64,000 bases of DNA, from contig NZ_QFVR01000006.1 in assembly GCF_003143975.1 (NCBI RefSeq), positions 99,722 through 163,721 of the forward strand. Reading direction: 5' to 3'. This stretch comes from Kurthia sibirica (GTDB taxonomy: Bacteria > Bacillota > Bacilli > Bacillales_A > Planococcaceae). Of this stretch, positions 1 through 7,846 are shown in pieces. The notes beneath the pieces were generated by a model that saw only the letters and a program-made list of their open reading frames with translations, was not told the DNA's origin and did no database searches. The first letter of the stretch is position 1; every line of letters starts with the position of its first letter. Made by a program: the position numbers and the translations under genes.

Positions 1-717
1 TTCCTTAGCTTTGTCATCGCGGAGCAAAATCCAACAGCATATGTCACAGAAGAATTCAGTGATTTGGCTGCAATGAAGTCACGAGTAGAAGCTGCGACAG
101 CAGGTAGTTGGTATGATGTATTTGTACAAAATTGGACGGATGTAAAGCTACAAAATTCTCCTGTAATGTGGATGCAAGGTTTCTTTTCAATCTTCCCGTA
201 TATGCTTTTTGGTGTCGCTGCAAGTAAGTGGAAACTGATTGAAAGATGTCGTGACTTCATTATTCTATGGTTTATTTTACTTCTAGTATTTCTCCCGTTA
301 GGATTATGGTTGAAAACACAAGCCTATACCGATCAATGGGTGTATTTAGGCGATTATTTCGCCTTTTATTTAGGAGGACTGGTATTGGCAGTAGGGTATG
401 TGGCAGTACTTGTGATTTTAACGATGTTACCTGGTGTATTACGCATCGTTAAACCAATTAGCAATGTCGGTAGAATGTCCTTGACAACCTATTTAATGCA
501 ATCCATTATTCAAGGTATAATCTTCTATCATTACGGCTTTGGTCTCTATGCTGAATATGGTTTAGACGGACTGTTGATGATTGCCATTATGATTTATGTA
601 GCTCAAATTGCTTTTGCCGCAATTTGGCTCAATTTTTTTAAACAAGGTCCAGTAGAAATGGTATGGAAAAAAATAACATATGGAAAATTGATAATGCCAA
701 AACAAGACAGCCACTAA
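1..717 (+). CDS. DUF418 family membrane protein, C-terminal part (5' end outside window)
   Basis: The frame is open from the first base of the window, so this is the 3' portion of a longer gene; no start is visible. The translated piece (238 residues) has about five hydrophobic segments and ends with a GPVEMVWKKITYGK block. That block matches the conserved C-terminus of DUF418 (YeiB-like) proteins, whose full length is usually 350-400 residues. Members are multi-pass inner-membrane proteins proposed to act in transport; no substrate is established. It is followed after 43 bases by an independent gene with its own ribosome site. Confidence 0.75.
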   Translation, partial: FLSFVIAEQNPTAYVTEEFSDLAAMKSRVEAATAGSWYDVFVQNWTDVKLQNSPVMWMQGFFSIFPYMLFGVAASKWKLIERCRDFIILWFILLLVFLPLGLWLKTQAYTDQWVYLGDYFAFYLGGLVLAVGYVAVLVILTMLPGVLRIVKPISNVGRMSLTTYLMQSIIQGIIFYHYGFGLYAEYGLDGLLMIAIMIYVAQIAFAAIWLNFFKQGPVEMVWKKITYGKLIMPKQDSH

Positions 718-760
718 CAAATCATGTATCATTGTAAAAAAAGAAGGAGTGCTACTATTC

Positions 761-1663
761 ATGAAAATTTTATCATTTCGCAACAACAATGTAATTAGCT
801 TCGGGCCAAAAGTAAAACGCCAAGAAGCGGTATGGGATGTATTAGCAATACAGCAGGAACTGAATGTTTTACCTTCATTTTCCAATACGATTGTTGAAGG
901 TATGACAGATGGTTTTGAATTTGTAGAACAAATGCGTAAATTAGTAGAAGCTGCAGAAAAATCAGAAAATCCAGCTTCATTCCAATTAGCATTTACAGCT
1001 ATTGAATGGTTAGCACCGATTCCACGTACGACAAAAAACATCATTTGCATCGGTAAAAACTACGAGGCACATGCACAGGAAATGACCAATGAGTCTGCTC
1101 CAGAGGATTTAGTCGTCTTTACAAAAGCGCCGACATCAATCGCCGCTGATGAGGAAACACTATCTGTGCATGCAGATGTCACACAGTCGCTAGACTACGA
1201 AGGTGAACTGGCAGTAGTCATTGGCAAAAAAGGTAAGAATATTCCAGCAGCTCTAGCATTTGACTATGTTTTTGGTTATACGATTGCCAATGATATTAGT
1301 GCGCGAAACTTACAAGATAAGCATAAACAATTTTTCCTTGCAAAAAGTTTAGATGGTGCATGTCCAATGGGACCATTCCTTGTAACGAAGGATGAGCTTC
1401 CAAACCCTCAAAACTTAACAGTTGTAACAAAAGTCAATGACGAAATACGCCAAAATGGTACAACAAGTGATATGATTCATACGGTTGAAGATCTTATCGT
1501 TGAAATATCAAAACTTGTAACATTAGAACCGGGCGATGTGATTTTAACAGGAACTCCAGCAGGTGTGGGTAAAGGTATGACACCACCACAATACTTAAAA
1601 GCAGGAGATACGGTGAAAATTTCAATCGAAGGTATTGGCACATTGGTAAACTATTTCAAATAA
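761..1663 (+). CDS. yisK: Fumarylacetoacetate hydrolase family protein, YisK type
   Basis: Protein of 300 residues very similar to B. subtilis YisK (301 residues), an FAH-fold enzyme reported as an oxaloacetate decarboxylase and linked to cell-shape control. The FAH domain fills residues from about 85 to the end. The metal-binding acidic residues are visible as E147 and E149 (YEGE) and D178 (NDISAR). ATG at 761 is preferred over the GTG at 749, because the GTG lies on top of the AAGGAG ribosome site while the ATG sits 11 bases beyond it. The downstream yisL homologue preserves the yisK-yisL neighbourhood. Function in this organism is inferred from family only. Confidence 0.88.
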   Translation: MKILSFRNNNVISFGPKVKRQEAVWDVLAIQQELNVLPSFSNTIVEGMTDGFEFVEQMRKLVEAAEKSENPASFQLAFTAIEWLAPIPRTTKNIICIGKNYEAHAQEMTNESAPEDLVVFTKAPTSIAADEETLSVHADVTQSLDYEGELAVVIGKKGKNIPAALAFDYVFGYTIANDISARNLQDKHKQFFLAKSLDGACPMGPFLVTKDELPNPQNLTVVTKVNDEIRQNGTTSDMIHTVEDLIVEISKLVTLEPGDVILTGTPAGVGKGMTPPQYLKAGDTVKISIEGIGTLVNYFK

Positions 1664-1878
1664 GAGCGCTAGAAACACGTTCATATATTTGGCAGAAAAT
1701 AGGTCAAATAAAAATGAGCTATTCATATAAATGATTCACAAATTAGTCAAATATGGAAAATTGCGATATTTTTTACCATCTCAATAGTGAAAAATAGGAG
1801 GAAGTAGCAAGCGGAAACGTTTATTTCCCTATAGTTGGCAAGAGATGAAGATGCGTATGCAATTGATGAAAAAGCCTG
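1664..1878. other. Intergenic region, yisK to terminator
   Basis: No gene is supported. An AGGAGG motif near 1797-1802 is not followed by a start codon at useful distance, although the frame after it stays open for roughly 50 codons. Confidence 0.4.
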
Positions 1879-1915
1879 AAAAACCACATTCTAGCAACAG
1901 AATGTGGTTTTTTTA
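1879..1915 (+). terminator. Rho-independent terminator
   Basis: Inverted repeat AACCACATTCT / AGAATGTGGTT with a short loop and a following run of seven T residues. It ends transcription upstream of yisL. Confidence 0.85.
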
Positions 1916-1982
1916 TATTTGTATAGTTCTTGTTGCTTTGGTAACATGAAGATGAATAACAATAACATTTGAGGTGAACAAA

Positions 1983-2360
1983 ATGCCAGATTTTTTAACA
2001 AGTAGTACACATATTCACATTACAACATGGGTTTTAGCATTGGTATTATTTTTCGTAGCTGTTAGCATGGCACCAACTGCCAAAGGACGTAAAATCACAC
2101 ATATGATTTTACGCTTGATGTATGTTTTAATCATTATCACAGGCGGCTTATTATTCGCTAAGTCACTTGATTTTGGTCAAGGAATGTTATACGGTTTTAA
2201 ATTAATTTCAGGTCTTGGCGTAATCGCATTTATGGAAATGGTATTAGTACGTGGTCAAAAAGGTAAATCAACTAAAGGTATGTGGATTGGTTTAATCATC
2301 TGCCTAGTAGCTGTTTTATACTTAGGTTTCCATTTACAAATGGGTTTCAAATTCTTCTAA
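1983..2360 (+). CDS. yisL: YisL family (UPF0344) membrane protein
   Basis: Small integral membrane protein of 125 residues with four predicted hydrophobic helices, matching the YisL/UPF0344 family in length and in the HIHITTWVLALVL and KITHMILRLMYVL blocks. ATG 1983 is chosen over the GTG at 1974 because the GTG lies inside the GAGGTGA ribosome site. Function of the family is unknown. The next gene is a diverged paralogue 18 bases downstream, giving a tandem pair probably transcribed together up to the terminator at 2771. Confidence 0.88.
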   Translation: MPDFLTSSTHIHITTWVLALVLFFVAVSMAPTAKGRKITHMILRLMYVLIIITGGLLFAKSLDFGQGMLYGFKLISGLGVIAFMEMVLVRGQKGKSTKGMWIGLIICLVAVLYLGFHLQMGFKFF

Positions 2361-2378
2361 GTAAAGAAGTGGTATGAC

Positions 2379-2768
2379 ATGAGAGATTCATCTGTGGCAT
2401 TTTCAGTAACGACACTGCATATCTTTTCCTGGTTTATCTTGATTTTTCTCTTTATCTTTTTGCTCATTATGCATAAAGGAACAACTGGCAGAAAAGTGAT
2501 GCATACAATCATTCGAATTTGGTATTTTGTCGTTATGTATACAGGTGGTGCGCTTTATATTCAAAAAATGTTCTCAAGTGACGCCATCGTCTATTTAGTG
2601 AAAATACTGTTCGGTTTATCATTTCTACTATTGGCGGAGCTGACAATAATGAGAGCGAATAAGCAAAAGAAGATTGAAAAATATTTGTTTGCGATGTCGA
2701 TTCTCATGTTAATCATGATGACCATTGGTTTTTATTTACCGCTCGGTATGAATTTACTAAATAAGTAA
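2379..2768 (+). CDS. Second YisL-like membrane protein (tandem paralogue)
   Basis: A 129-residue four-helix membrane protein that aligns along its whole length with the preceding YisL. Both have a TLHI/THIHIT start, a GRKVMHTIIRIWY segment equivalent to GRKITHMILRLMY, and an ELTIMRANKQKK segment equivalent to EMVLVRGQKGKS. It is therefore a tandem duplicate. Compared with YisL, helix 1 is more hydrophobic. The ribosome site (AAGAAGTGG) is weak, which suggests translation coupled to the upstream gene. Function unknown. Confidence 0.75.
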   Translation: MRDSSVAFSVTTLHIFSWFILIFLFIFLLIMHKGTTGRKVMHTIIRIWYFVVMYTGGALYIQKMFSSDAIVYLVKILFGLSFLLLAELTIMRANKQKKIEKYLFAMSILMLIMMTIGFYLPLGMNLLNK

Positions 2769-2770
2769 TA

Positions 2771-2816
2771 AAAAAGTATGCTAGAAAATCAATTAGATTT
2801 TCTAGCATACTTTTTT
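2771..2816 (+). terminator. Strong terminator, 20-bp perfect stem
   Basis: AAAAAGTATGCTAGAAAATC is followed after five bases by its exact reverse complement and a T run. The symmetry makes it bidirectional. It closes the yisL pair. Confidence 0.92.
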
Positions 2817-2970
2817 GATTAGACAAGATCACTCTACTACAAAACCGCTTCGTGACATAATTGTGAACAATAGGAAAAATGACTAACATTGTTTTTATAT
2901 CTAAATTATGGTTCTAATTGAATATTTTTGGTAATATAAACATGGAAAGCTCTGTGAAGGAGGAATATAC

Positions 2971-4419
2971 ATGCGGAAGTCTAAATGGATTTTGACAACA
3001 GTCGCTTCAATCGTATTGGCGACGACCGTTTCACTGACTGGTCATGCGTCTATAGCTACAGCAAAAACAATGCAAGATGAAAGTATTTATGATGTGCTAG
3101 TGGATCGCTTTTTTAATAGCCAACCGACGAATGATTTTGATGTCAATGGGAAGGACCTCAATGCTTTTGCAGGCGGGGATTTTGCAGGTATTACAACTAA
3201 AGCAAGCTATTTTGACGATTTAGGTTTTACGATTTTATCGATTGGTTCAATATTTGAAGCAGATGATTTTCGTAGTGCAGAAGTAATCGACTATAGTAAG
3301 TTACAAAAACGCTTTGGTACGGATAAAGAATATGAAGAAATGCGTGAACGTTTACATAAATCAAAAATAGCAGTGATGACCGATTTTCCGATAAACGGTG
3401 TTAGTGCAAAAAATAAATTACAAGGTTCTAAGGATTGGTCTACTACAAATAAGGATGGCACAATCGATTGGAAGCTTGATAATGTAGCTGTTCAAAATGC
3501 GTTGATTGCTGCAGCATCCGATTTTGTTACAAAATATAAAGTGGATGGGTTACGTTTAACGAATAGTCAAAAGGTAGATGATGAGGTACTCAATCGAATC
3601 ATTGCAGAATTAAAGGCACAACATAAGAATTTATGGATCATCTCTAATGAACCCTCTAACGCTCATTTTGATATAAATTATGATGATACCTCAATTGAAT
3701 ATAATCAGCAAATTTTCAAAAATAATGATCTTGATTCATCGCAATTTCTGGCAGCAAAAAAAGGACAGAAAACTGATTTACCAACAACAAGAATGATTGA
3801 TCACTTTAGTTCACCCCGTTTCACTCATTTTTCTGCTGAAGAAAATATGTATCCACCCACAAGAGTGAAGATGGCAATGGGAGCCAATTTATTATTGCCA
3901 GGTGTACCAATTATGAGTTATGGCACAGAGATTGCAATGAATGGTGCGAAGCAACCTGAAAATTTACAAAGTATGGATTTTAGAACAAAAGATGATATTA
4001 TAAAATATATAGGTCAAATGCAGTCATTGCGCAATGGTTCAGTGACGCTGCGCAACGGTGACTTCAAACTCATTGAAAATAAAAATGGTTTCATCGTATT
4101 TGAAAGATTTTCAAAAGATGAAAAATGGTTCATCGTGATCAATAATACGTCAAAAACAAAGACGATTAATTTAACGGAGAAACAAGTCGGTACTAATAAG
4201 GAATTACATGGTCGCTTTGAAAATGATATTGTGCGTATGAATGACAACAATGAATATCGTATTGGATTGGATCGTGAAATCGTAGAAGTGTATCAAGTCA
4301 TGGATAACAAAGGGTTTAATAAACCCTATCTAATCGCATTGGCGCTCGTTTATATATTATTTGTCGGTTTTATCGTCGTCGTATTAAAACGTGGTAAAAA
4401 ACGAAAGAATAAAGAGTGA
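2971..4419 (+). CDS. Membrane-anchored GH13 (alpha-amylase-like) protein, probably catalytically dead
   Basis: Protein of 482 residues: N-terminal signal peptide (KSKWILTTVASIVL...HASIATA), GH13 TIM-barrel-like body, C-terminal beta region (WFIVINNTSKTKTINL), and a C-terminal transmembrane helix with a basic tail (VLKRGKKRKNKE). It would sit outside the cell, tethered at its C-terminus. Family features are clear (IYDVLVDRF near the start, GGDFAGI, GVPIMSYGTEIAMNG). The four catalytic regions are degraded: region II reads VDGLRLT where GH13 enzymes have GFRxD (nucleophile Asp), and region IV reads DHFSSPRF instead of DNHDxPRF. The Glu in NEPSN (region III) remains. Start has GAAGGAGGAA at good spacing. 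A non-catalytic or altered role is inferred. Confidence 0.82.
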   Translation: MRKSKWILTTVASIVLATTVSLTGHASIATAKTMQDESIYDVLVDRFFNSQPTNDFDVNGKDLNAFAGGDFAGITTKASYFDDLGFTILSIGSIFEADDFRSAEVIDYSKLQKRFGTDKEYEEMRERLHKSKIAVMTDFPINGVSAKNKLQGSKDWSTTNKDGTIDWKLDNVAVQNALIAAASDFVTKYKVDGLRLTNSQKVDDEVLNRIIAELKAQHKNLWIISNEPSNAHFDINYDDTSIEYNQQIFKNNDLDSSQFLAAKKGQKTDLPTTRMIDHFSSPRFTHFSAEENMYPPTRVKMAMGANLLLPGVPIMSYGTEIAMNGAKQPENLQSMDFRTKDDIIKYIGQMQSLRNGSVTLRNGDFKLIENKNGFIVFERFSKDEKWFIVINNTSKTKTINLTEKQVGTNKELHGRFENDIVRMNDNNEYRIGLDREIVEVYQVMDNKGFNKPYLIALALVYILFVGFIVVVLKRGKKRKNKE

Positions 4420-4501
4420 ATTTGGCTTGTATTACGTGAAGAACAACGGATTTCAGTTTACCAATTTGTACAAAGGTCTCAATGGTCTAGCTCACATAAA
4501 A
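4420..4501. other. Short intergenic stretch before terminator
   Basis: Nothing recognisable as a gene between the amylase-like gene and its terminator. Confidence 0.4.
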
Positions 4502-4560
4502 AAACATCTTCAAAGAATTCAGGTAGTACATACCTAAATAACTTGGAGGTGTATTTTTTT
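4502..4560 (+). terminator. Terminator-like element, branched stem
   Basis: ACATCTTCAAAG pairs imperfectly (with G-U pairs) with CTTGGAGGTGT and encloses a small AGGTA/TACCT hairpin; a T run follows. The same design recurs after murE at 61492-61548. Confidence 0.65.
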
Positions 4561-4674
4561 GGGTATAAGCGTAAGGAATGCAGGTAGAAAATAACTTGAA
4601 GAGCATATAGAATCCATAGCAAGTACGAGAGAGACTTACATATCAGCTATATTCTAATAACGCCCTCAAAAGTA

Positions 4675-4726
4675 AAGGCATTACCGTATGCGTATCCTGT
4701 AAAGGAACGCCCGCTGGTAATGCCTT
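4675..4726 (-). terminator. Inverted repeat, probable terminator of the DegV-family gene
   Basis: AAGGCATTACC and GGTAATGCCTT enclose about 30 bases. A second perfect hairpin (ATTGAATG/CATTCAAT, 4728-4747) lies between it and the reverse-strand gene. T-richness on the reverse strand is modest. Confidence 0.55.
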
Positions 4727-4766
4727 AATTGAATGATTTCATTCAATGCTAAAATCACTTTTTTTA

Positions 4767-5633
4767 TTAAATTTGTTCTTCGTCAAACAATTCATTTAAG
4801 AAGAATATGGCGATTGTTCCAGGACCAGAATGACAGGCAATTGTCGAACCAACAATGTGAACTTCAATGCCAATGGGATGGAATCTTTCAACAATCATGG
4901 CTTTTATTTCTTTGGCAGCTTCCATATCATCACCGTGGCTAATACCAATCACTTGTTTGGCTAAATGTTCCCCACGTTCTTCCATAATATCTAAAATACG
5001 CTTGAACACTTTTTTACGTCCACGTAATTTTTCAATAGGAATTAGTTTGCCATCCTCCATATGTAAAAGAGGTTTAATATTTAATAGACCACCAATGAAT
5101 GCGCTCGTTTTAGAGACACGTCCACCACGTGCTAGAAAATCTAAATCTTCCACTGTAAACAAATGTTCCATATGCTCTGCGTTGAATTGAGAACGTTTCA
5201 CAACATCAGCAAACGAGTATGAAGCATCACGTAGGCGCACGGCTTCTTTAACAACAAGGCCGTAACCAATCGATGCACATTTTGTATCAATAATAGTCAG
5301 CTTCAAGTCGGGATATGTTTCGAGAACTTGCTCGCGAATCATCATCGATGTGCTATATGTGCCAGATAAAGCCGATGAAAAGGCAATATATAGTCCTTCT
5401 TCGCCTGATTTAGCTAATTCTTCAAAAGCTTCTAAAAAAAGCTCTGGAGAAACTTGAGATGTTTTAGGCGCTTTACCCGCACGAATTTCTTCATAGATTT
5501 TTTCTGGTTCAACACCAATAATATCATCAAATTCTTCACCATTAAGTTCAACTCTCAACGGAAAAAGATGTACAGAATTCTCTGTATAAAATGTCTTCGG
5601 TAAGTCACAAGCACTGTCTGCATAGATTTTCAT
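4767..5633 (-). CDS. yitS: DegV family fatty-acid-binding protein (YitS type)
   Basis: Protein of 288 residues with the complete DegV fold: N-terminal MKIYADSACDLP (substrate-binding S/D region), the TSQVSPE motif, SSALSGTYS, the IDTKCASIGYG loop, and the LEDLDFLARGGR-type block. DegV proteins bind a single fatty acid between two domains, and FakB members deliver it to the FakA kinase for phospholipid synthesis. Reverse strand, GAGGAGG ribosome site before ATG 5633. It is followed upstream by a YitU homologue on the same strand, as in B. subtilis, which supports the yitS assignment. Role in exogenous fatty-acid use is inferred from the family. Confidence 0.85.
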   Translation of the reverse strand: MKIYADSACDLPKTFYTENSVHLFPLRVELNGEEFDDIIGVEPEKIYEEIRAGKAPKTSQVSPELFLEAFEELAKSGEEGLYIAFSSALSGTYSTSMMIREQVLETYPDLKLTIIDTKCASIGYGLVVKEAVRLRDASYSFADVVKRSQFNAEHMEHLFTVEDLDFLARGGRVSKTSAFIGGLLNIKPLLHMEDGKLIPIEKLRGRKKVFKRILDIMEERGEHLAKQVIGISHGDDMEAAKEIKAMIVERFHPIGIEVHIVGSTIACHSGPGTIAIFFLNELFDEEQI

Positions 5634-5661
5634 TTAGAAAACCTCCTCGGTAAGTAATAGT

Positions 5662-6471
5662 TTATAAAGAGAGTCGATCAAGTAGGAAGTGTGCAATACC
5701 GTCTTCATTATTTGTCGCCGTCACATGAAGGGTACTCTTTTTTAAGTCATCGATGGCATTGCCCATAGCAACGCCAATGCCTGCGTATTCAATCATTTCT
5801 AAATCATTGTCTTCGTCATCAAAGGCGATAATCCGTTCACGTGGAATTTGGAGTGATTTAGCCACATAGTCTAATCCAATCGCTTTGTGGATACCATTGC
5901 GCACAAGTTCAATTACATGATAAGGAGCTCCCCATCTCCGATGATCGATTAATTCAGCCTTTGTATCAGCTAAAAACTGTCGAATGGGTGGTACATCCAT
6001 TTCGTCCGAGTGAATAAGCATGCTTGTTGGATGATCCTTGAGCATCTTAATCATACTCCCCGTAGTAATTTTCGGATTACCCATACCTAAAATAGAAAGA
6101 AGTTGTTGATCATACTTTTCTACATAAATATCATCCATCACCTCTGCAATAATATTCGAAAGTTTAAAAGATTGCAGTGCATCCACGATTTCTGTGACAG
6201 TATGCAAATCAATCGGGCTATGGAGTGCATTAAATTGACTTTTTAGAGGGTGGTGGATGTAGGCACCATTAAAATTAACAATGGGTGTATCCAAGGCAAG
6301 TTCATCATAATAGACTTTACTAGCTCTGAAAGGTCTGCCAGTAGCAATCATCACTTGATGACCTTGTTGCCGCGCCAATTGGATTGTTTGTTTTGTTTTG
6401 AGGGAGATACGTTGATTATCTTGTAGTAATGTACCATCTAAATCCAAAACAATTAAATGAGGTTGTACCAT
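5662..6471 (-). CDS. yitU: Cof-type HAD phosphatase, YitU type
   Basis: HAD-superfamily phosphatase of 269 residues. The catalytic motif I DLDGT is at residues 10-14 (D10 nucleophile, D12 acid/base). Motif II/III positions include the conserved ATGRPFRASK block, and motif IV is DDEDNDLEM near the C-terminus. B. subtilis YitU is a phosphatase acting on the riboflavin-pathway intermediate 5-amino-6-(5-phosphoribitylamino)uracil and FMN. Similarity runs end to end, including the IDHRRWGAPYHVIE block. Start ATG 6471 is chosen over 6513 because GGGAGGAG lies seven bases ahead of it and lies inside the longer frame. Divergent from yitV, from which it is separated by a promoter region of about 115 bases. 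Confidence 0.88.
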   Translation of the reverse strand: MVQPHLIVLDLDGTLLQDNQRISLKTKQTIQLARQQGHQVMIATGRPFRASKVYYDELALDTPIVNFNGAYIHHPLKSQFNALHSPIDLHTVTEIVDALQSFKLSNIIAEVMDDIYVEKYDQQLLSILGMGNPKITTGSMIKMLKDHPTSMLIHSDEMDVPPIRQFLADTKAELIDHRRWGAPYHVIELVRNGIHKAIGLDYVAKSLQIPRERIIAFDDEDNDLEMIEYAGIGVAMGNAIDDLKKSTLHVTATNNEDGIAHFLLDRLSL

Positions 6472-6587
6472 GTGAAAACTCCTCCCTATCAGTAAATAGT
6501 ACCCTTTTGACAACTGTTCGTCAAAACTTTGTAACGAATGTATTTTTCTGATACGATTAGTATGAATTCTTTGAGGGAGTGAAATAG

Positions 6588-7355
6588 TTGAAAATCAACC
6601 ATGAAACATGGGGGAATATCCCATTACTACATTTATATAATGAAGAAACAGCAAATGAAAATACACCGATTGTCATTTTTTTACATGGCTTTGAAAGTGC
6701 GAAGGAACATAATCTGCATTATGCATATAATTATGTTACTAGTGGTATGCGGGTTATTATGCCAGATGCGATTTTACATGGAGAACGTGCAGAAGATTTA
6801 GATGCCATTCAATTAAGTATGCGTTTTTGGGAAATTGTTTTAACAAATATAGAAGAACTTAACTATATTAAACAACAATTAGTAGATAAAGGGTTGTATA
6901 CACACGGTAAAATCGGTGTCAGTGGGACATCTATGGGCGCGATTACAACATTAGGCTGTTTAACAGTTTATCCTTGGATCGATGCAGCAGCGGTGATGAT
7001 GGGTACACCAAATTATGTTGAATTGGCTAAAAATCAGCTACAACAAGTAGCTGACTTGGGATTGAAATTACCGATGAACGAAGCGGAACTTGAAAAGATG
7101 TATGAAACATTAGATTTCTTTGATATTAGTAAAAAACCAGAATTGCTTGCGAATAGACCCGTATTTTTCTGGCATGGTAAAAAAGATCATACAGTGCCCT
7201 ACGAGCCAGCGCATCGCTTTTATAAGAATAGTATGGAACAATACGCTGCAAATCCACAACGTTGGCAGCATATGACTTCTAAAAGCGCAGGGCATCAAGT
7301 AAATCGTACTGGAATGCTTGCAAATGTACAGTGGTTTGCAGACTATTTGTTATAA
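6588..7355 (+). CDS. yitV: Alpha/beta hydrolase, YitV type
   Basis: Serine hydrolase of 255 residues with the alpha/beta fold. The oxyanion HG is in FLHGFESAKEHN (residues 31-42). The nucleophile is S115 in GTSMG. Likely catalytic D200 (GKKDHTVP) and H236 (SAGHQV) complete the triad. Match to B. subtilis YitV is end to end, including TSMGAITTLG and FFWHGKKD. The substrate is unknown; the family is annotated as esterase/dienelactone-hydrolase-like. Start codon is TTG at 6588, after GAGGGAG, as no ATG lies closer. It is followed 53 bases later by yitW. Confidence 0.85.
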   Translation: MKINHETWGNIPLLHLYNEETANENTPIVIFLHGFESAKEHNLHYAYNYVTSGMRVIMPDAILHGERAEDLDAIQLSMRFWEIVLTNIEELNYIKQQLVDKGLYTHGKIGVSGTSMGAITTLGCLTVYPWIDAAAVMMGTPNYVELAKNQLQQVADLGLKLPMNEAELEKMYETLDFFDISKKPELLANRPVFFWHGKKDHTVPYEPAHRFYKNSMEQYAANPQRWQHMTSKSAGHQVNRTGMLANVQWFADYLL

Positions 7356-7408
7356 GACCTATATTTTGTTATGATGAGATAAACACTGTATAGAGAGGGG
7401 TAACTAAT

Positions 7409-7720
7409 ATGGCAGATCAAGATATGAAAGACAGTTTACTAGGCGCATTAGAAAATGTTATCGATCCCGAGTTAGGCATTGATATCGTCAACCTTGGTTT
7501 AGTATATGAAGTAGATTTAAATGATGAGGGCGTTGCAATGATTCGTATGACATTAACTTCAATGGGTTGTCCATTAGGTCCAGTAATCGTCGATCAAATT
7601 CGCACAGCACTATTTGAATTACCGGAAGTAAAAGATGTAGATGTTAATATTGTCTGGTCACCAGCATGGTCTAAAGACAATATGTCACGCTACGCTAAAA
7701 TGGCATTAGGCGTACGCTAA
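7409..7720 (+). CDS. yitW: DUF59/MIP18 Fe-S cluster assembly factor, YitW
   Basis: 103-residue protein of the MIP18/SufT-like family that assists iron-sulfur cluster transfer to target proteins. Seen: VIDPELGIDIVNLGLVY at 17-33 and the conserved Cys54 in TSMGCPLG, the residue proposed to hold metal or cluster. Length matches the family. Preceded by GAGAGGGG at correct spacing and followed by a strong terminator, so it can be the last gene of a yitV-yitW unit. Confidence 0.9.
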   Translation: MADQDMKDSLLGALENVIDPELGIDIVNLGLVYEVDLNDEGVAMIRMTLTSMGCPLGPVIVDQIRTALFELPEVKDVDVNIVWSPAWSKDNMSRYAKMALGVR

Positions 7721-7734
7721 TCCATCATAAGAAA

Positions 7735-7774
7735 AAAGAACGGATACTTTGAAAAAAGTATCCGTTCTTTTTTT
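7735..7774 (+). terminator. Rho-independent terminator after yitW
   Basis: AAAGAACGGATACTTT/AAAGTATCCGTTCTTT perfect stem, four-base loop, T run. Confidence 0.93.
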
Positions 7775-7846
7775 CTGACTTATTCCTGATACATTGGCAC
7801 ACTATACTCAATTTGTAAGGTAGTGACAGCAAGTCAGGAGGAGTAA

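Noticed and set aside
562..1050. 162-codon reverse-strand frame over yisK
   Set aside because: Shadow of the DUF418 and yisK coding strands; no ribosome site.
1806..1960. Open frame after AGGAGG (reads KRKRLFPYSWQEMKMRMQ)
   Set aside because: No ATG, GTG or TTG at a useful distance and the frame runs through the terminator; possibly an eroded gene but not supportable.
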